DNA of 64,000 nt from Texcoconibacillus texcoconensis (GCF_014202575.1 NZ_JACHHB010000015.1:1-64000), one strand, 5' to 3'; shown: positions 36,739-46,105, numbered from the stretch's first letter. The notes: generated from the letters alone by a model not told the origin. Numbers and translations are program-made.

Positions 36739-36770
36739 ATAATCATACACTTATATAATGATGTGATTAT
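36739..36770. promoter_or_regulatory. Inverted repeat in the ars promoter region
   Basis: ATAATCA and TGATTAT are 18 bases apart, about 40 bases ahead of the acr3 start, in the AT-rich promoter. It may be an ArsR-type operator, but no arsR gene lies in the window. Confidence 0.4.
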
Positions 36771-36804
36771 GTGAAACAAACGAAGAAAGAAGGTAAGATA
36801 ACTT

Positions 36805-37836
36805 ATGAGCTTTTTCGAAAGGTACTTATCTGTATGGGTTGCTCTATGTATTATTATTGGTGTAGCTGTCGGACAATTTTTCCCAGTTATTCCAGATACG
36901 TTGAGTCAATTCGAATATGCACAAGTATCCATCCCTGTTGCCATTTTGATTTGGTTAATGATTTATCCTATGATGGCACAAATCGATTTTTCCAGCATCG
37001 TAAATGCTGGTCGGAAACCGAAGGGGCTAATCGTCACCCTCGTCGTCAACTGGTTGATTAAGCCTTTCACAATGTTTTTCTTTGCTTGGCTTTTCTTCCG
37101 ATATATTTTTTCTCCCTTTATTCCAGGAGATTTAGCGACAGAATATATCGCAGGGGCAGTATTATTAGGGGCAGCTCCATGTACAGCGATGGTTTTTGTG
37201 TGGAGTTACTTAACGAAAGGAAATGCAGGCTATACGCTCGTTCAAGTCTCCATTAATAACTTAATCTTAATCTTTGCTTACGGACCGATTGTCATGTTGT
37301 TATTAAGAATGAACAATGTCGTTGTTCCGTTTGACACAATTTTCTTATCGATTGTCTTATTCATTATTATTCCGTTAGCTGCTGGGTATATATCCCGTGT
37401 GATTCTTGTTAAACGTAAAGGTTTGCAATGGTTCGAAAATGTTTATTTAAAAGCGATCGGAAAATTCACAGTCATCGGTTTATTACTTACATTAATCATT
37501 ATTTTCTCATTCCAAGGTGAAGTGATCATCGAAAATCCGTTTCACATTGTGTTAATCGCGATTCCATTGATCATCCAAACGTTATTTATCTTTATCATCG
37601 CTTATTTCTGGGCGAAAAAGTGGCGCATTGAACATAGCGTCGCCGCACCTGCAGCTATGATTGGTACGAGTAATTTCTTCGAGCTAGCTGTCGCTGCTGC
37701 GATCGCTTTATTTGGCTTACATTCAGGCGCAACGCTTGTAACCGTGGTCGGTGTTCTAGTCGAAGTCCCACTAATGCTATTTTTAGTTAGAATCGCCAAT
37801 CAAACGAGACATTGGTTCCCAATCGAAAACACTTAA
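36805..37836 (+). CDS. acr3: Arsenite efflux transporter, ACR3 family
   Basis: 343 residues, ten predicted membrane segments. It exports arsenite. Family motifs include IPVAILIWLMIYPMMAQIDF, the conserved Cys in LLGAAPCTAMVFVWSYLTKG, and the late GTSNFFELAVAAAIALFG. It is the first gene of an acr3-arsC-arsD-arsA run on one strand. When ArsA is present, pumping may be ATP-driven. A direct ArsR gene is missing upstream. Confidence 0.95.
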   Translation: MSFFERYLSVWVALCIIIGVAVGQFFPVIPDTLSQFEYAQVSIPVAILIWLMIYPMMAQIDFSSIVNAGRKPKGLIVTLVVNWLIKPFTMFFFAWLFFRYIFSPFIPGDLATEYIAGAVLLGAAPCTAMVFVWSYLTKGNAGYTLVQVSINNLILIFAYGPIVMLLLRMNNVVVPFDTIFLSIVLFIIIPLAAGYISRVILVKRKGLQWFENVYLKAIGKFTVIGLLLTLIIIFSFQGEVIIENPFHIVLIAIPLIIQTLFIFIIAYFWAKKWRIEHSVAAPAAMIGTSNFFELAVAAAIALFGLHSGATLVTVVGVLVEVPLMLFLVRIANQTRHWFPIENT

Positions 37837-37876
37837 AGATAAAATATGACCATTAATTTAAAGGAGTTTTTACATC

Positions 37877-38296
37877 ATGAACAAACCAATTATTTATTTC
37901 TTGTGTACAGGAAACTCATGCAGAAGCCAAATGGCAGAAGGATGGGCAAAAAAATACCTCGGTGATGAATGGGATGTGTACAGTGCGGGGATTGAAGCGC
38001 ACGGTCTAAACCCTAATGCCGTCAAAGCGATGAAGGAAGTCGGGATCGATATTTCCACACAAACCTCTGACATCATAGATCCTGACATTTTAAATCAAGC
38101 TGACCTTGTTGTCACATTATGTGGAGACGCCGCTGACAAATGCCCAACAACCCCATCACACGTAAAACGAGACCACTGGGGTTTTGATGATCCAGCTAAA
38201 GCTGAAGGTACTGAGGAAGAAAAATGGGCTTTCTTCCAACGTGTTCGCAACGAAATTGCTGAGCGAATCAAACGTTTCCGCGAGACAGGAGAATAA
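37877..38296 (+). CDS. arsC: Arsenate reductase, thioredoxin-coupled
   Basis: 139 residues of the low-molecular-weight phosphatase-like ArsC family. The P-loop is CTGNSCRS (Cys10, Cys15). The resolving pair Cys82 and Cys89 is in [12 protein letters not shown], as in B. subtilis and S. aureus ArsC. It reduces arsenate to arsenite for export by Acr3. AAAGGAG precedes the ATG, 40 bases after acr3. Confidence 0.96.
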   Translation: MNKPIIYFLCTGNSCRSQMAEGWAKKYLGDEWDVYSAGIEAHGLNPNAVKAMKEVGIDISTQTSDIIDPDILNQADLVVTLCGDAADKCPTTPSHVKRDHWGFDDPAKAEGTEEEKWAFFQRVRNEIAERIKRFRETGE

Positions 38297-38317
38297 TTTA
38301 CACAAGGAGTGATGTTG

Positions 38318-38680
38318 ATGAGTCGAAAAATAGAAATCTACGACCCGGCATTATGTTGTCCAACAGGCATTTGCGGCCCGAATGTAGACCCTGAATTAAC
38401 AAGGATTTCTCGAACAGTGACAATTCTTGTTAACCAAGGCCATGACGTGAGCCGCTACAACCTTGCTCAAGAACCTGAACCGTTTTCGAAACAACCTGAT
38501 GTTCAAAACCTTCTAACTGAAGAAGGACCTGAGTCTCTTCCTGCCACCGTCGTTAATGGGGAGCTCGTCAAATCGAAAACTTACCCGACAAAAGCAGAAT
38601 TTGCAGAATGGTTAGGGATTAAAGAAGAAGATATCGAAGTACGCGTACCGAAAAATACGATTAACCTGTCTACTGAATAG
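38318..38680 (+). CDS. arsD: Arsenite metallochaperone ArsD
   Basis: 120 residues. ArsD carries As(III) to ArsA and can be a weak repressor of ars promoters. The metal-binding cysteines are in DPALCCPTGICG (Cys13, Cys14, Cys19); a distal Cys pair present in longer ArsD proteins is absent. The ATG at 38318 is chosen from three clustered starts because AAGGAG is eight bases upstream. It lies between arsC and arsA, 20 bases from the latter. Confidence 0.93.
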   Translation: MSRKIEIYDPALCCPTGICGPNVDPELTRISRTVTILVNQGHDVSRYNLAQEPEPFSKQPDVQNLLTEEGPESLPATVVNGELVKSKTYPTKAEFAEWLGIKEEDIEVRVPKNTINLSTE

Positions 38681-38700
38681 GATAAAAAGGATGATCGACG

Positions 38701-40470
38701 ATGGAACGACTTCAGCCAGAACACATTAGTCACACACGCCACCTTTTCTTCACCGGAAAAGGTGGCGTCGGAAAAACATCGACCGCTTGCGCGACTGCTG
38801 TAGCTTTAGCCAATCAGGGAAAACGTGTGTTGATCGTTAGTACGGACCCCGCTTCCAATTTACAAGATGTCTTCGGCGTCTCATTAAAAAATCAACCGAC
38901 ACCAGTAGAAGGCATCGACAATTTAGACGCTGCTAACCTCGATCCCGAAGAAGCAGCACGCGCTTACCGTGAAAAAATGATTGGCCCTTACCGTGGAATC
39001 CTGCCAGAGGCTGCTTTACAAAGTATGGAAGAACAACTTTCCGGTGCTTGTACGGTTGAAATCGCGGCATTTGATGAGTTCACGAATTTGCTCACTGATG
39101 AAACGACTGTACAAGACTACGATCACATCATTTTTGATACAGCGCCAACTGGACACACTCTTCGATTATTACAGCTTCCAAGTGCGTGGAGCAACTTTAT
39201 TGATGAAAGTACCCACGGCGCTTCTTGCCTCGGACCATTATCTGGGCTTGAGGAGAAAAAAGATCTTTACGCCAAAACAGTGGATGCCTTGTCCGATCCT
39301 TCTTCAACTTCACTCATTCTCGTTAGTCGCCCTGACGTTTCTTCTTTACAAGAGGCAAAACGCGCAGCCGATGAATTAGCTGAAATCGGCATCAAAAATC
39401 AGCAACTCGTTTTAAATGGAGTTTTTGAGCGCAAAGGCGATGACGAGATTGCGTTAAACTATGAAAGAAAACAACAAGAAGCGCTGCGTCTAGTATCAGA
39501 CTTCTTCGAAAGTGTACAAACATATTATCTTCCACTCGTCCCGTATAACCTTACCGGAATGGATGCACTAAGAAAGTTGTTTACAGACGAGGTTGCACAT
39601 CAATCAGATCAGAAAAGTACAAATAAAAACGACAACTTCTCTAAACTTCCTTCACTTATTGATGAATTTGCCGACAAGCAGGAAGGTGTGATTATGACAA
39701 TGGGAAAAGGTGGCGTCGGTAAGACAACCGCAGCATCTGCCATTGCTGTCGGTTTAGCTGAAAAAGGTCACACTGTTCATTTAACAACAACAGACCCTGC
39801 CGCCCACCTTGATCAAGTCGTTGGTGATGCTGATCTTCCCGGTAGCTTACACATGAGCCGTATTGATCCGAAAGCTGAAGTTGAGACTTATAAACAAGAC
39901 GTATTAAACAATTTAGATGATAACCTTACAGAAGACGAACTTGCTTATGTAAAAGAGGACCTCGAATCTCCTTGTACAGAAGAGATTGCTATCTTTCAAG
40001 CATTTGCAAAGGTCGTCGATCAAGCAAAGGGAGCTTTCGTCGTCATTGATACAGCACCGACTGGCCATACATTGTTGCTCTTAGATGCAGCCGAGTCTTA
40101 TCACCGTGAAGTGGAACGGACAAAGGGAGAATCATCTGAAGCGGTGAAAAACCTCCTCCCTCGCTTGCGGGACCCTGAACAAACACAAGTCGTTCTCGTA
40201 ACATTGGCCGAAGCGACACCTGTATTTGAAGCAAGTCGATTACAAGTTGATTTACAAAGAGCAAATATTCATCCTCGTTGGTGGGTGATTAACCAAAGCT
40301 TTTACGAGACAAACACGCAGGACCCTGTGTTAAAAGGACGCGCACAAGCAGAGGAACCTTGGATTCACCGTGTTGACAATGAATTTGCCGAAAATGTTGC
40401 CATCATCGGTTGGCAACCAGATGATTTAGTGGGACTTCAACAATTGAAACAACTCGCTACCAAAGCATAA
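38701..40470 (+). CDS. arsA: Arsenical pump-driving ATPase ArsA
   Basis: 589 residues with two homologous ATPase halves. The first has a Walker A in FFTGKGGVGKTS (about 16-27), the second in MTMGKGGVGKTT (about 330). Both carry DTAPTGHTL signature motifs. As(III)-binding cysteines are recognisable: Cys117 (SGACTVEI), Cys176 (GASCLGP) and the one in ESPCTEEIA in the C half. It should energise arsenite export together with Acr3. AAGGATG precedes the ATG; a terminator closes the operon. Confidence 0.96.
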   Translation: MERLQPEHISHTRHLFFTGKGGVGKTSTACATAVALANQGKRVLIVSTDPASNLQDVFGVSLKNQPTPVEGIDNLDAANLDPEEAARAYREKMIGPYRGILPEAALQSMEEQLSGACTVEIAAFDEFTNLLTDETTVQDYDHIIFDTAPTGHTLRLLQLPSAWSNFIDESTHGASCLGPLSGLEEKKDLYAKTVDALSDPSSTSLILVSRPDVSSLQEAKRAADELAEIGIKNQQLVLNGVFERKGDDEIALNYERKQQEALRLVSDFFESVQTYYLPLVPYNLTGMDALRKLFTDEVAHQSDQKSTNKNDNFSKLPSLIDEFADKQEGVIMTMGKGGVGKTTAASAIAVGLAEKGHTVHLTTTDPAAHLDQVVGDADLPGSLHMSRIDPKAEVETYKQDVLNNLDDNLTEDELAYVKEDLESPCTEEIAIFQAFAKVVDQAKGAFVVIDTAPTGHTLLLLDAAESYHREVERTKGESSEAVKNLLPRLRDPEQTQVVLVTLAEATPVFEASRLQVDLQRANIHPRWWVINQSFYETNTQDPVLKGRAQAEEPWIHRVDNEFAENVAIIGWQPDDLVGLQQLKQLATKA

Positions 40471-40477
40471 TGATGAT

Positions 40478-40508
40478 AAAAGCCTACGCAGAATGCGTAG
40501 GCTTTTAA
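40478..40508 (+). terminator. Intrinsic terminator of the ars operon
   Basis: AAAAGCCTACGC and GCGTAGGCTTTT pair around AGAAT, eight bases after arsA. Confidence 0.85.
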
Positions 40509-40593
40509 ACAACAGGTCCTTCCCACATATTGATGCTTCTAATTTTTTCCGTGTAAGACTATATACACATCCTACTCAGAAACAAACTCATTT

Positions 40594-41964
40594 TCATGAT
40601 GTTACACCTGAATCAGCTTCTCCTTCATCAATCACTTTTACTTCACGCCATTTTCCAAATAAATAATAACCGATGGCAATTAAACTACTTAAAATGAAAC
40701 TCAAAGCCATACCAATTGGAATCCCCATTTCTCCATAAAAAGACGCGAACAGATACGTCAGTGGAAAACGAAGCACCCAAAATGATATCAAGTTAAGTAC
40801 AAACACTTGCATCATAGCGCCAGAAGAACGAACGACACCATTGAGAACAAAATTAATCCCTAAAAACGGATAGAAAAACGCAATCATTTGCACGTACATC
40901 GTTGCAAATGCAACCGTTGATTCTTCCCCGACAAACAATGCAACCAAATGCTCCGCCGTGACAAAAACGATCGCACTTATGCTTAGAGTGACAATAAAAA
41001 TCAGTAATAAGCCGCTTTTCGCAACAGACGACACACGCGCCCATTGACCTGCACCAATATTTTGCCCCGCCATACTATTTACAGCCGTCCCTAATGTCAT
41101 CGCAGGCAGCATGATTAAACTATCTAAGCGTTGCGCAGCACCGAAACCTGCGACAACGGAATCACCAAAACTAGTGACAACAGACATGATGGCAAGAGTC
41201 CCGCCAGAAATGACGACCATTGACAATCCAGAAGGAAAACCTGTTTTAAATACAGTCTTCATATACATCATTTCCGGCATACGAGGTTTCTCAAATGGTA
41301 CACCAGCTTTATAAATGGAGTAGAACAGTCCATATAAAAAGGCTACACCTTGAGATCCGATGGTTGCATACGCCGCCCCCTCAATACCTAAATCAAAACC
41401 TGCAATAAATATTGGATCTAAAATGGTATTTAACACAACTGCGATCAAGACAAAGCGTACCGGTGTCTTACTATCTCCTAAAGCTCGTAGTACGGTCGAA
41501 ATGAAGTTGTAGCCGAATAAAAATAAAATACCGAGAAAGTTTATTTGCAAATAACGTTCGGCAAGTGGAAATATATTTTCCGGTGTTCCCAGCCAGGAGA
41601 GGATCGCTCCTGAAAACGTAAAGCCAACGATCCCTAATAACAAAGCTAAAGATCCAAGAACGATGACGAAGGCATTCAGGGATTTTTTCAATCCTTCTTC
41701 ATCGTTGGCACCTCTTCGCTGTGATAAAACTGTTAATGTCGCTGCATTCATCCCTATAATAAACGAAAGAACCGTAAATACAACGGTTCCTGATAACGCT
41801 GTTGCACCTAGTGCATCATCGCCTATTAAATTTCCAACCCAAAGGCTATCAATAATTTGGTACGACGTCTGTAACAGATTCGTTAAGAAGATGGGCGCTG
41901 AATAGAACACCATCTTTCGCATGATACTTCCTTCTGTGAAATCATACTGTTTCGTTGCCATCAT
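40594..41964 (-). CDS. MATE family efflux transporter
   Basis: About 456 residues, twelve membrane segments, exporting drugs or metabolites in exchange for Na+ or H+. FYSAPIFLTNLLQTSYQIID and LRALGDSKTPVRFVLIAVVL are typical of MATE halves. Two adjacent ATGs (41964, 41961) follow GGGAG. It lies 20 bases after the OsmC gene on the same strand, so probably cotranscribed. It is only distantly similar to the second MATE gene further right. Confidence 0.9.
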   Translation of the reverse strand: MMATKQYDFTEGSIMRKMVFYSAPIFLTNLLQTSYQIIDSLWVGNLIGDDALGATALSGTVVFTVLSFIIGMNAATLTVLSQRRGANDEEGLKKSLNAFVIVLGSLALLLGIVGFTFSGAILSWLGTPENIFPLAERYLQINFLGILFLFGYNFISTVLRALGDSKTPVRFVLIAVVLNTILDPIFIAGFDLGIEGAAYATIGSQGVAFLYGLFYSIYKAGVPFEKPRMPEMMYMKTVFKTGFPSGLSMVVISGGTLAIMSVVTSFGDSVVAGFGAAQRLDSLIMLPAMTLGTAVNSMAGQNIGAGQWARVSSVAKSGLLLIFIVTLSISAIVFVTAEHLVALFVGEESTVAFATMYVQMIAFFYPFLGINFVLNGVVRSSGAMMQVFVLNLISFWVLRFPLTYLFASFYGEMGIPIGMALSFILSSLIAIGYYLFGKWREVKVIDEGEADSGVTS

Positions 41965-41984
41965 CAACGACTCCCGTCACCGAT

Positions 41985-42380
41985 CTACTCTTGATTCTCA
42001 GCGATCGTATAACTTTCAGATAACGCAATGCTATCCTTGACCGATTGCGACATCGGACAATTTTTCTGTGCTAAATGCATCGCTTTTTCAACCTTTTTAT
42101 CCACAAAACCCGCGCCATGCAATGTATAGTGAAGGTGAATATGTGTAATTCGATTAGCCTCTTCAGGATCGCGCTTAATATCTGCATCGACCTTGATATC
42201 ACGGACAGTCATCCTTTGTTTTTCAAGCACTTTTCTAAAAACATTCCCACTACATACCGCAATTGACGACACCATCAGTTCATAAGGACGGAACCCCTTA
42301 CTTTCATCACCTGAAATCGTCATCGTTCCAAATTGACATTCTGTTTCAAAAACATTTTCATCTGTATACTGAAATTGCAT
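41985..42380 (-). CDS. OsmC/Ohr family protein
   Basis: 131 residues. The two reactive cysteines of the family are in SSIAVCSGNVFRK (about 43) and AQKNCPMSQSVK (about 108). YELMVSSIAVC and IHLHYTLHGAG match OsmC-like peroxide-handling proteins of the YhfA type. It probably reduces organic hydroperoxides with a thiol cofactor. First gene of a pair with the MATE transporter. Confidence 0.87.
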   Translation of the reverse strand: MQFQYTDENVFETECQFGTMTISGDESKGFRPYELMVSSIAVCSGNVFRKVLEKQRMTVRDIKVDADIKRDPEEANRITHIHLHYTLHGAGFVDKKVEKAMHLAQKNCPMSQSVKDSIALSESYTIAENQE

Positions 42381-42547
42381 ATAAATTCATCCTTTCTGTT
42401 GTCTAGAACCTCTTGCTTTTCTTCTATTATTGTACCCTTTTTCAATGAGTGACGTCACGTGAGAAAAATCAATGCCTTTGCATTTTAGCGTCTACAAAGT
42501 AAAATGTAGGAGGAAAATTCACACTTTTACACACAGGAGTATTCATC

Positions 42548-43756
42548 ATGAAAAAAAATCATAAAAAAACAGTTAACCATCCTACCTATCGATCTTGGGT
42601 TCTTGTCGTCATGGTCATGATCGCTGGATTTTCACAGGGGACATTGTTACCTGTGCTCGCTGTCATGCTTGAAAATCTCGGTATTTCTTCATCAGCTAAC
42701 GGCTTCAATGCTGCAGGTTTGTACATCGGGATTTTATTAATCTCACCTTTTCTTGAAAAACCCGTCCGTCGTTTCGGTTATAAGCCTGTGATTATTATTG
42801 GATTACTACTTCTCGTTTTATCATTAAGCTTATTTCCATTGTGGCACGCATTTTGGTTTTGGTTTGTGCTAAGGATGATTGTAGGAATTGGCGACAACCT
42901 CATCCACTTTTCTACTCAAGTATGGATTAGTTCAACGAGTAGCCTAGAAAAACGCGGCAGAAACCTTGCCATTTACGGCTTAGCCTTTGGTTTAGGATTC
43001 GGTATGGGACCGCTTATGACGCAATTACTTCATATTCACGAAGCACTACCTTTCGTCTTAGCTGCAGGAGCAAGCCTTCTTTCATGGTTATTAGTTTTAG
43101 GTTTACGTAACGAATGGCCAGAAAATGATATCGAAACCACTTCTCAACTAAATACATTCGATAGATATAAAAAAGTACTATCAATGGCCTGGTTTGCCTT
43201 ACTTCCAGGGTTCGGGTACGGTTTTCTCGAGGCATCCTTAAACGGAAATTATCCCGTTTATGCGATGAGAAATGGTATTGATCTTGATTGGGCTTCTATA
43301 TTGTTATCGAGCTTCGTGTTCTCTAGTTTGATTACGCAAATTCCACTTGGTATGTTAAGCGATCGAGTAGATAGAGGACGTGTCATGAGATGGATCATTT
43401 TCCTCGGTTTGATCACGTTCTTATCAATGAGTGTTGTAGAAACTTCGATGTGGGCACTACTTGGTTGTTTTATCATCGCCGGCATGTTACTCGGTTCTTT
43501 ATTTTCACTTGGTATCGCCTACCTCGCCGACCTTTTGCCAACATCATTACTCCCAACAGGAAACGTTATGATTGCTGTTCTTTTTGCACTAGGTAGTATG
43601 ACAGGACCTTACCTCGGTGGAATATTTATTAGTTGGTTCGGTTCCGGAAGCGTCTATTATTCGATTAGCATGATGCTTTTTGTCTTACTTATAGCAAATT
43701 TTATATTCACACATAGCCAAAAAAATGAAGAGGGTAAAGAATCAAAATCCGCTTAA
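42548..43756 (+). CDS. MFS transporter
   Basis: 402 residues, twelve membrane segments. It has the MFS loop motif region FLEKPVRRFGYKPVIIIGLL after segment 2 and GMLSDRVDRGRVMRWIIFLG after segment 8. The substrate cannot be inferred; the overall look is of the multidrug/sugar-exporter type. AGGAG lies upstream of the ATG. It is convergent with the cold-shock gene. Confidence 0.88.
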   Translation: MKKNHKKTVNHPTYRSWVLVVMVMIAGFSQGTLLPVLAVMLENLGISSSANGFNAAGLYIGILLISPFLEKPVRRFGYKPVIIIGLLLLVLSLSLFPLWHAFWFWFVLRMIVGIGDNLIHFSTQVWISSTSSLEKRGRNLAIYGLAFGLGFGMGPLMTQLLHIHEALPFVLAAGASLLSWLLVLGLRNEWPENDIETTSQLNTFDRYKKVLSMAWFALLPGFGYGFLEASLNGNYPVYAMRNGIDLDWASILLSSFVFSSLITQIPLGMLSDRVDRGRVMRWIIFLGLITFLSMSVVETSMWALLGCFIIAGMLLGSLFSLGIAYLADLLPTSLLPTGNVMIAVLFALGSMTGPYLGGIFISWFGSGSVYYSISMMLFVLLIANFIFTHSQKNEEGKESKSA

Positions 43757-43767
43757 ACAGCAAAAAG

Positions 43768-43814
43768 CAAAAAAACCAGAGTATGGTTGCGCGCGGCGCA
43801 GCAACCTACTCTGG
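43768..43814 (-). terminator. Intrinsic terminator of the first csp gene
   Basis: ACCAGAGTA-TGGTTGC pairs with GCAACC-TACTCTGGT around a GC-rich loop; TTTTTTT follows on the minus strand. It closely resembles the terminator of the second csp copy. Confidence 0.85.
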
Positions 43815-43835
43815 TCCTTAATACTTATTTATCGT

Positions 43836-44036
43836 TTACAGTTTGCTAACGTTAGACGCTTGTGGTCCGCGGTTACCTTCAACGATTTCGAAGCTTACTT
43901 CTTGCCCCTCTTCTAATGTTTTGAACCCTTCTTCGTTGATTGCGGAGAAGTGTACAAATACATCGTCTGCACCTTCAACTTCGATGAAGCCAAAGCCTTT
44001 TTCACTGTTGAACCATTTTACTTTACCGTTTTCCAT
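43836..44036 (-). CDS. csp: Cold-shock protein (copy 1)
   Basis: A 66-residue OB-fold RNA chaperone. RNP1 is KGFGFIEV and RNP2 VFVHFSAI, with the start [16 protein letters not shown]. It binds single-stranded RNA and DNA and aids translation in the cold. GGAGG lies before the ATG. The protein is identical to that of the second csp gene 420 bases to the right, with a few silent DNA changes. Leader and terminator are also shared in form. Confidence 0.95.
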   Translation of the reverse strand: MENGKVKWFNSEKGFGFIEVEGADDVFVHFSAINEEGFKTLEEGQEVSFEIVEGNRGPQASNVSKL

Positions 44037-44305
44037 GTTAAAAAACCTCCTAAAACTTGACGCATTAGCATATGACTAATACGCGTTAGAGCTTCCTTTC
44101 AATTAAAGGAGAAGGGGGAATCCGTAAACTCGATCTCGAAAAGATCCGCGTCGGAAAGATGACTTCCCTCTTTCGATGTTTCAATCTAGCCCCATTTTAC
44201 CTTAAAGATAAATATAGGGAATTACCCTTCTTGGCAAAGAACAAATCTTTACCACCTATTGATTTCAGCCCTCTCAGGTGTATTTTTTCCTGAGAATATA
44301 TTTAA
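44037..44305 (-). promoter_or_regulatory. Long structured 5' leader of csp copy 1
   Basis: About 260 bases between a 5' hairpin (CTCAGG and CCTGAG, 44273-44294) and the ATG. Shared with the other csp leader are GAAACATCGA-AGAGG, ACGCGGATCTT-TCGAG and TTTA-GGATT on the minus strand. Upstream of the hairpin is AT-rich TATATTAAATATATT. It is probably a transcribed cold-shock leader that refolds with temperature, as known for csp mRNAs. Confidence 0.65.
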
Positions 44306-44391
44306 TATACCATATCCATAAAACGATAACAAGAATAAATTAAATTCTAATTAGAAGTTTCTTTCTTGTTAAGTAACAATCTCCCTTAAAA

Positions 44392-44440
44392 TAAAAACCA
44401 GAGTGTGGTTGCGACGCGGTGCAACAACCAACTCTGGTTT
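44392..44440 (-). terminator. Intrinsic terminator of the second csp gene
   Basis: ACCAGAGT-TGGTTG pairs with CAACCA-ACTCTGGT; TTTTTAT follows on the minus strand. Confidence 0.85.
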
Positions 44441-44455
44441 GGTTTCATTTATCGT

Positions 44456-44656
44456 TTACAGTTTGCTAACGTTAGACGCTTGTGGTCCGCGGTTACCTTC
44501 AACGATTTCGAAGCTTACTTCTTGTCCCTCTTCTAATGTTTTGAATCCTTCTTCGTTAATTGCTGAGAAGTGAACAAAAACATCGTCTGCGCCTTCAACT
44601 TCAATGAAGCCGAAGCCTTTCTCACTGTTAAACCATTTTACTTTACCGTTTTCCAT
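44456..44656 (-). CDS. csp: Cold-shock protein (copy 2, identical product)
   Basis: 66 residues, identical to copy 1 (RNP1 [11 protein letters not shown]2 VFVHFSAI). The ATG at 44656 follows GGAGG. An in-frame upstream start at 44725 would extend into the leader and is rejected because copy 1 has no such extension. Transcribed in the same direction as copy 1, each with its own leader and terminator. Confidence 0.95.
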   Translation of the reverse strand: MENGKVKWFNSEKGFGFIEVEGADDVFVHFSAINEEGFKTLEEGQEVSFEIVEGNRGPQASNVSKL

Positions 44657-44985
44657 CTTTAAAAACCTCCTAATACTTAACACAACCAACATCATGTGTT
44701 GTTTGCATGTAGAGCTTTCTTTCAATCGAAGGCGAAGGGAAAATCCATAAACTTGAACTCGAGAAGATCCGCGTAAGAAAGATAAAATCTTTCCTCTCTC
44801 GATGTTTCCATCTCACCCGACATATTCAAAATAAGTTGACTATTACGGGGAGTTAGTACCCTTCTTGGAAGATAAGATAACGATTTCGAATCCACTTCCA
44901 AGAAGAGGAACGATTTTCATTACCTTTCAACCATCTCTTGATAATCAGCTCTCTCAGGGCTTAGTTTTTCCTGAGAATACGTTCA
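44657..44985 (-). promoter_or_regulatory. Long structured 5' leader of csp copy 2
   Basis: It mirrors the copy 1 leader: 5' hairpin CTCAGG and CCTGAG (44953-44975), then shared GAAACATCGA-AGAGG and ACGCGGATCTT-TCGAG blocks, with diverged sequence between. Conservation of blocks over less conserved spacers suggests functional RNA structure. Confidence 0.65.
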
Positions 44986-45018
44986 ATATAACATAACATT
45001 TTTGGGAACACAAGGTAA

Positions 45019-45825
45019 TCACATTCCTGATTTTTGAAAAACTTCCGACAAAATTTGCGCAGGTTTTAAAGCGCTCATATTCTTTTCAACCCTACCGTCA
45101 ACATCCTTTTTTAAATGGTTTTCCATCGTTCTTACCATGTTCGCCTCGCCTGCAACATACATTCGCTCCCAATTACGTTTTTTATAAAGTTGATCGATGG
45201 TTACCGCCATATTTCGGTACCAACGTTGCATATTTTCTTCGAAACGTTTTTTGAAATCATCTTTGTGCGTTGCACTCGAAGCTTCACGTTCAGACGCTGA
45301 CAATCCAGGTGAAAATGACCAATTTTCAGTTTCTGGATCAAATGTGTAGCTCCACATTTCTTGGATTTCACCAAGCCCAGTTTCAATCACTTTAACCTCG
45401 TCCATATGGGTGAGAATAATGCCAGATTGCGGATATTGCTTCTGGAATTGTTCAAGTTGATCAATAACAGGATGACTTTCCCAATAAAAGGATGTCTCAA
45501 CGGGCATTTGTAAATAGTACACGGACCATAAGTCGTGTGCTTCAGATGCAAATATCACGACACTGCGTTGTAACGAACGTTGATTGTCTTGAATTTCTTT
45601 TTCTACCTTTGATTTTAAAGTCTGAAATTGATTGAGCTGTTGTTCGTTCCCACTCGCTCGCAAATATTCAGCAATTTTTTTAAGTCCATTTTTGAAACGG
45701 ATCTTCCATTCACCATTTTGCTGAGAGCGACCTTTTGGGTCCGTATTCAGATAAATGCTTAAAACATGCTTCCCTTCACTTGATTGAATATTTCTCAATC
45801 TCTCGATATCGTTCGTTAATGCCAT
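45019..45825 (-). CDS. VLRF1 family aeRF1-type release factor homologue
   Basis: A 268-residue soluble protein resembling the Firmicutes VLRF1/baeRF proteins, related to the eRF1 domain that releases peptides from ribosomes. Matching stretches are KVEKEIQDNQRSLQRSVVIF, GIILTHMDEVKVIETGLGEI, RFEENMQRWYRN and NWERMYVAGEA. Proposed role is ribosome rescue or tRNA handling, not proven. The run ends with KNMSALKPAQILSEVF. It is monocistronic, between csp copy 2 and a cluster of very small genes. Confidence 0.75.
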   Translation of the reverse strand: MALTNDIERLRNIQSSEGKHVLSIYLNTDPKGRSQQNGEWKIRFKNGLKKIAEYLRASGNEQQLNQFQTLKSKVEKEIQDNQRSLQRSVVIFASEAHDLWSVYYLQMPVETSFYWESHPVIDQLEQFQKQYPQSGIILTHMDEVKVIETGLGEIQEMWSYTFDPETENWSFSPGLSASEREASSATHKDDFKKRFEENMQRWYRNMAVTIDQLYKKRNWERMYVAGEANMVRTMENHLKKDVDGRVEKNMSALKPAQILSEVFQKSGM

Positions 45826-45941
45826 ATAACATGCCCCCTTTATAAGGTCCTTGTTAACCTTTTACCTTGGTACTTGCTTTTTAAACCTTTAAAGAGGACA
45901 TGTTTATATAAAGTAGCGCATCGTCACATAATGTTCACAAA

Positions 45942-46049
45942 TTAATGGTGTTTGTTTTGCTTATTTGCACTCCCTGATGTCTTGTGATTACCGTGAGGTC
46001 TATGCTTATTTTTGTTTTTTACATTGTGATTTTGTTTATTATTACTCAC
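45942..46049 (-). CDS. Small basic His/Asn/Lys-rich protein
   Basis: A 35-residue ORF starting at GTG, seven bases after GAGGGGG. Composition is extreme: Asn, Lys and His are over half of it (NNKQNHNVKNKNKHRPHGNH, then KTSGSANKQNKHH). There is no signal or membrane segment. It resembles minor small spore proteins such as SspP in composition only. It could be a spore or nucleic-acid-binding protein; not recognised by family. Confidence 0.5.
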   Translation of the reverse strand: MSNNKQNHNVKNKNKHRPHGNHKTSGSANKQNKHH

Positions 46050-46105
46050 ACGTGTTCCCCCTCATTGAAAGTCATTTAAGCAAAACAACGATATTTAATG
46101 GATAA

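Noticed and set aside
44456..44725. Longer 89-residue start for csp copy 2
   Set aside because: The extra N-terminus is translated leader sequence; copy 1 and all csp proteins start at MENGKVKWF.
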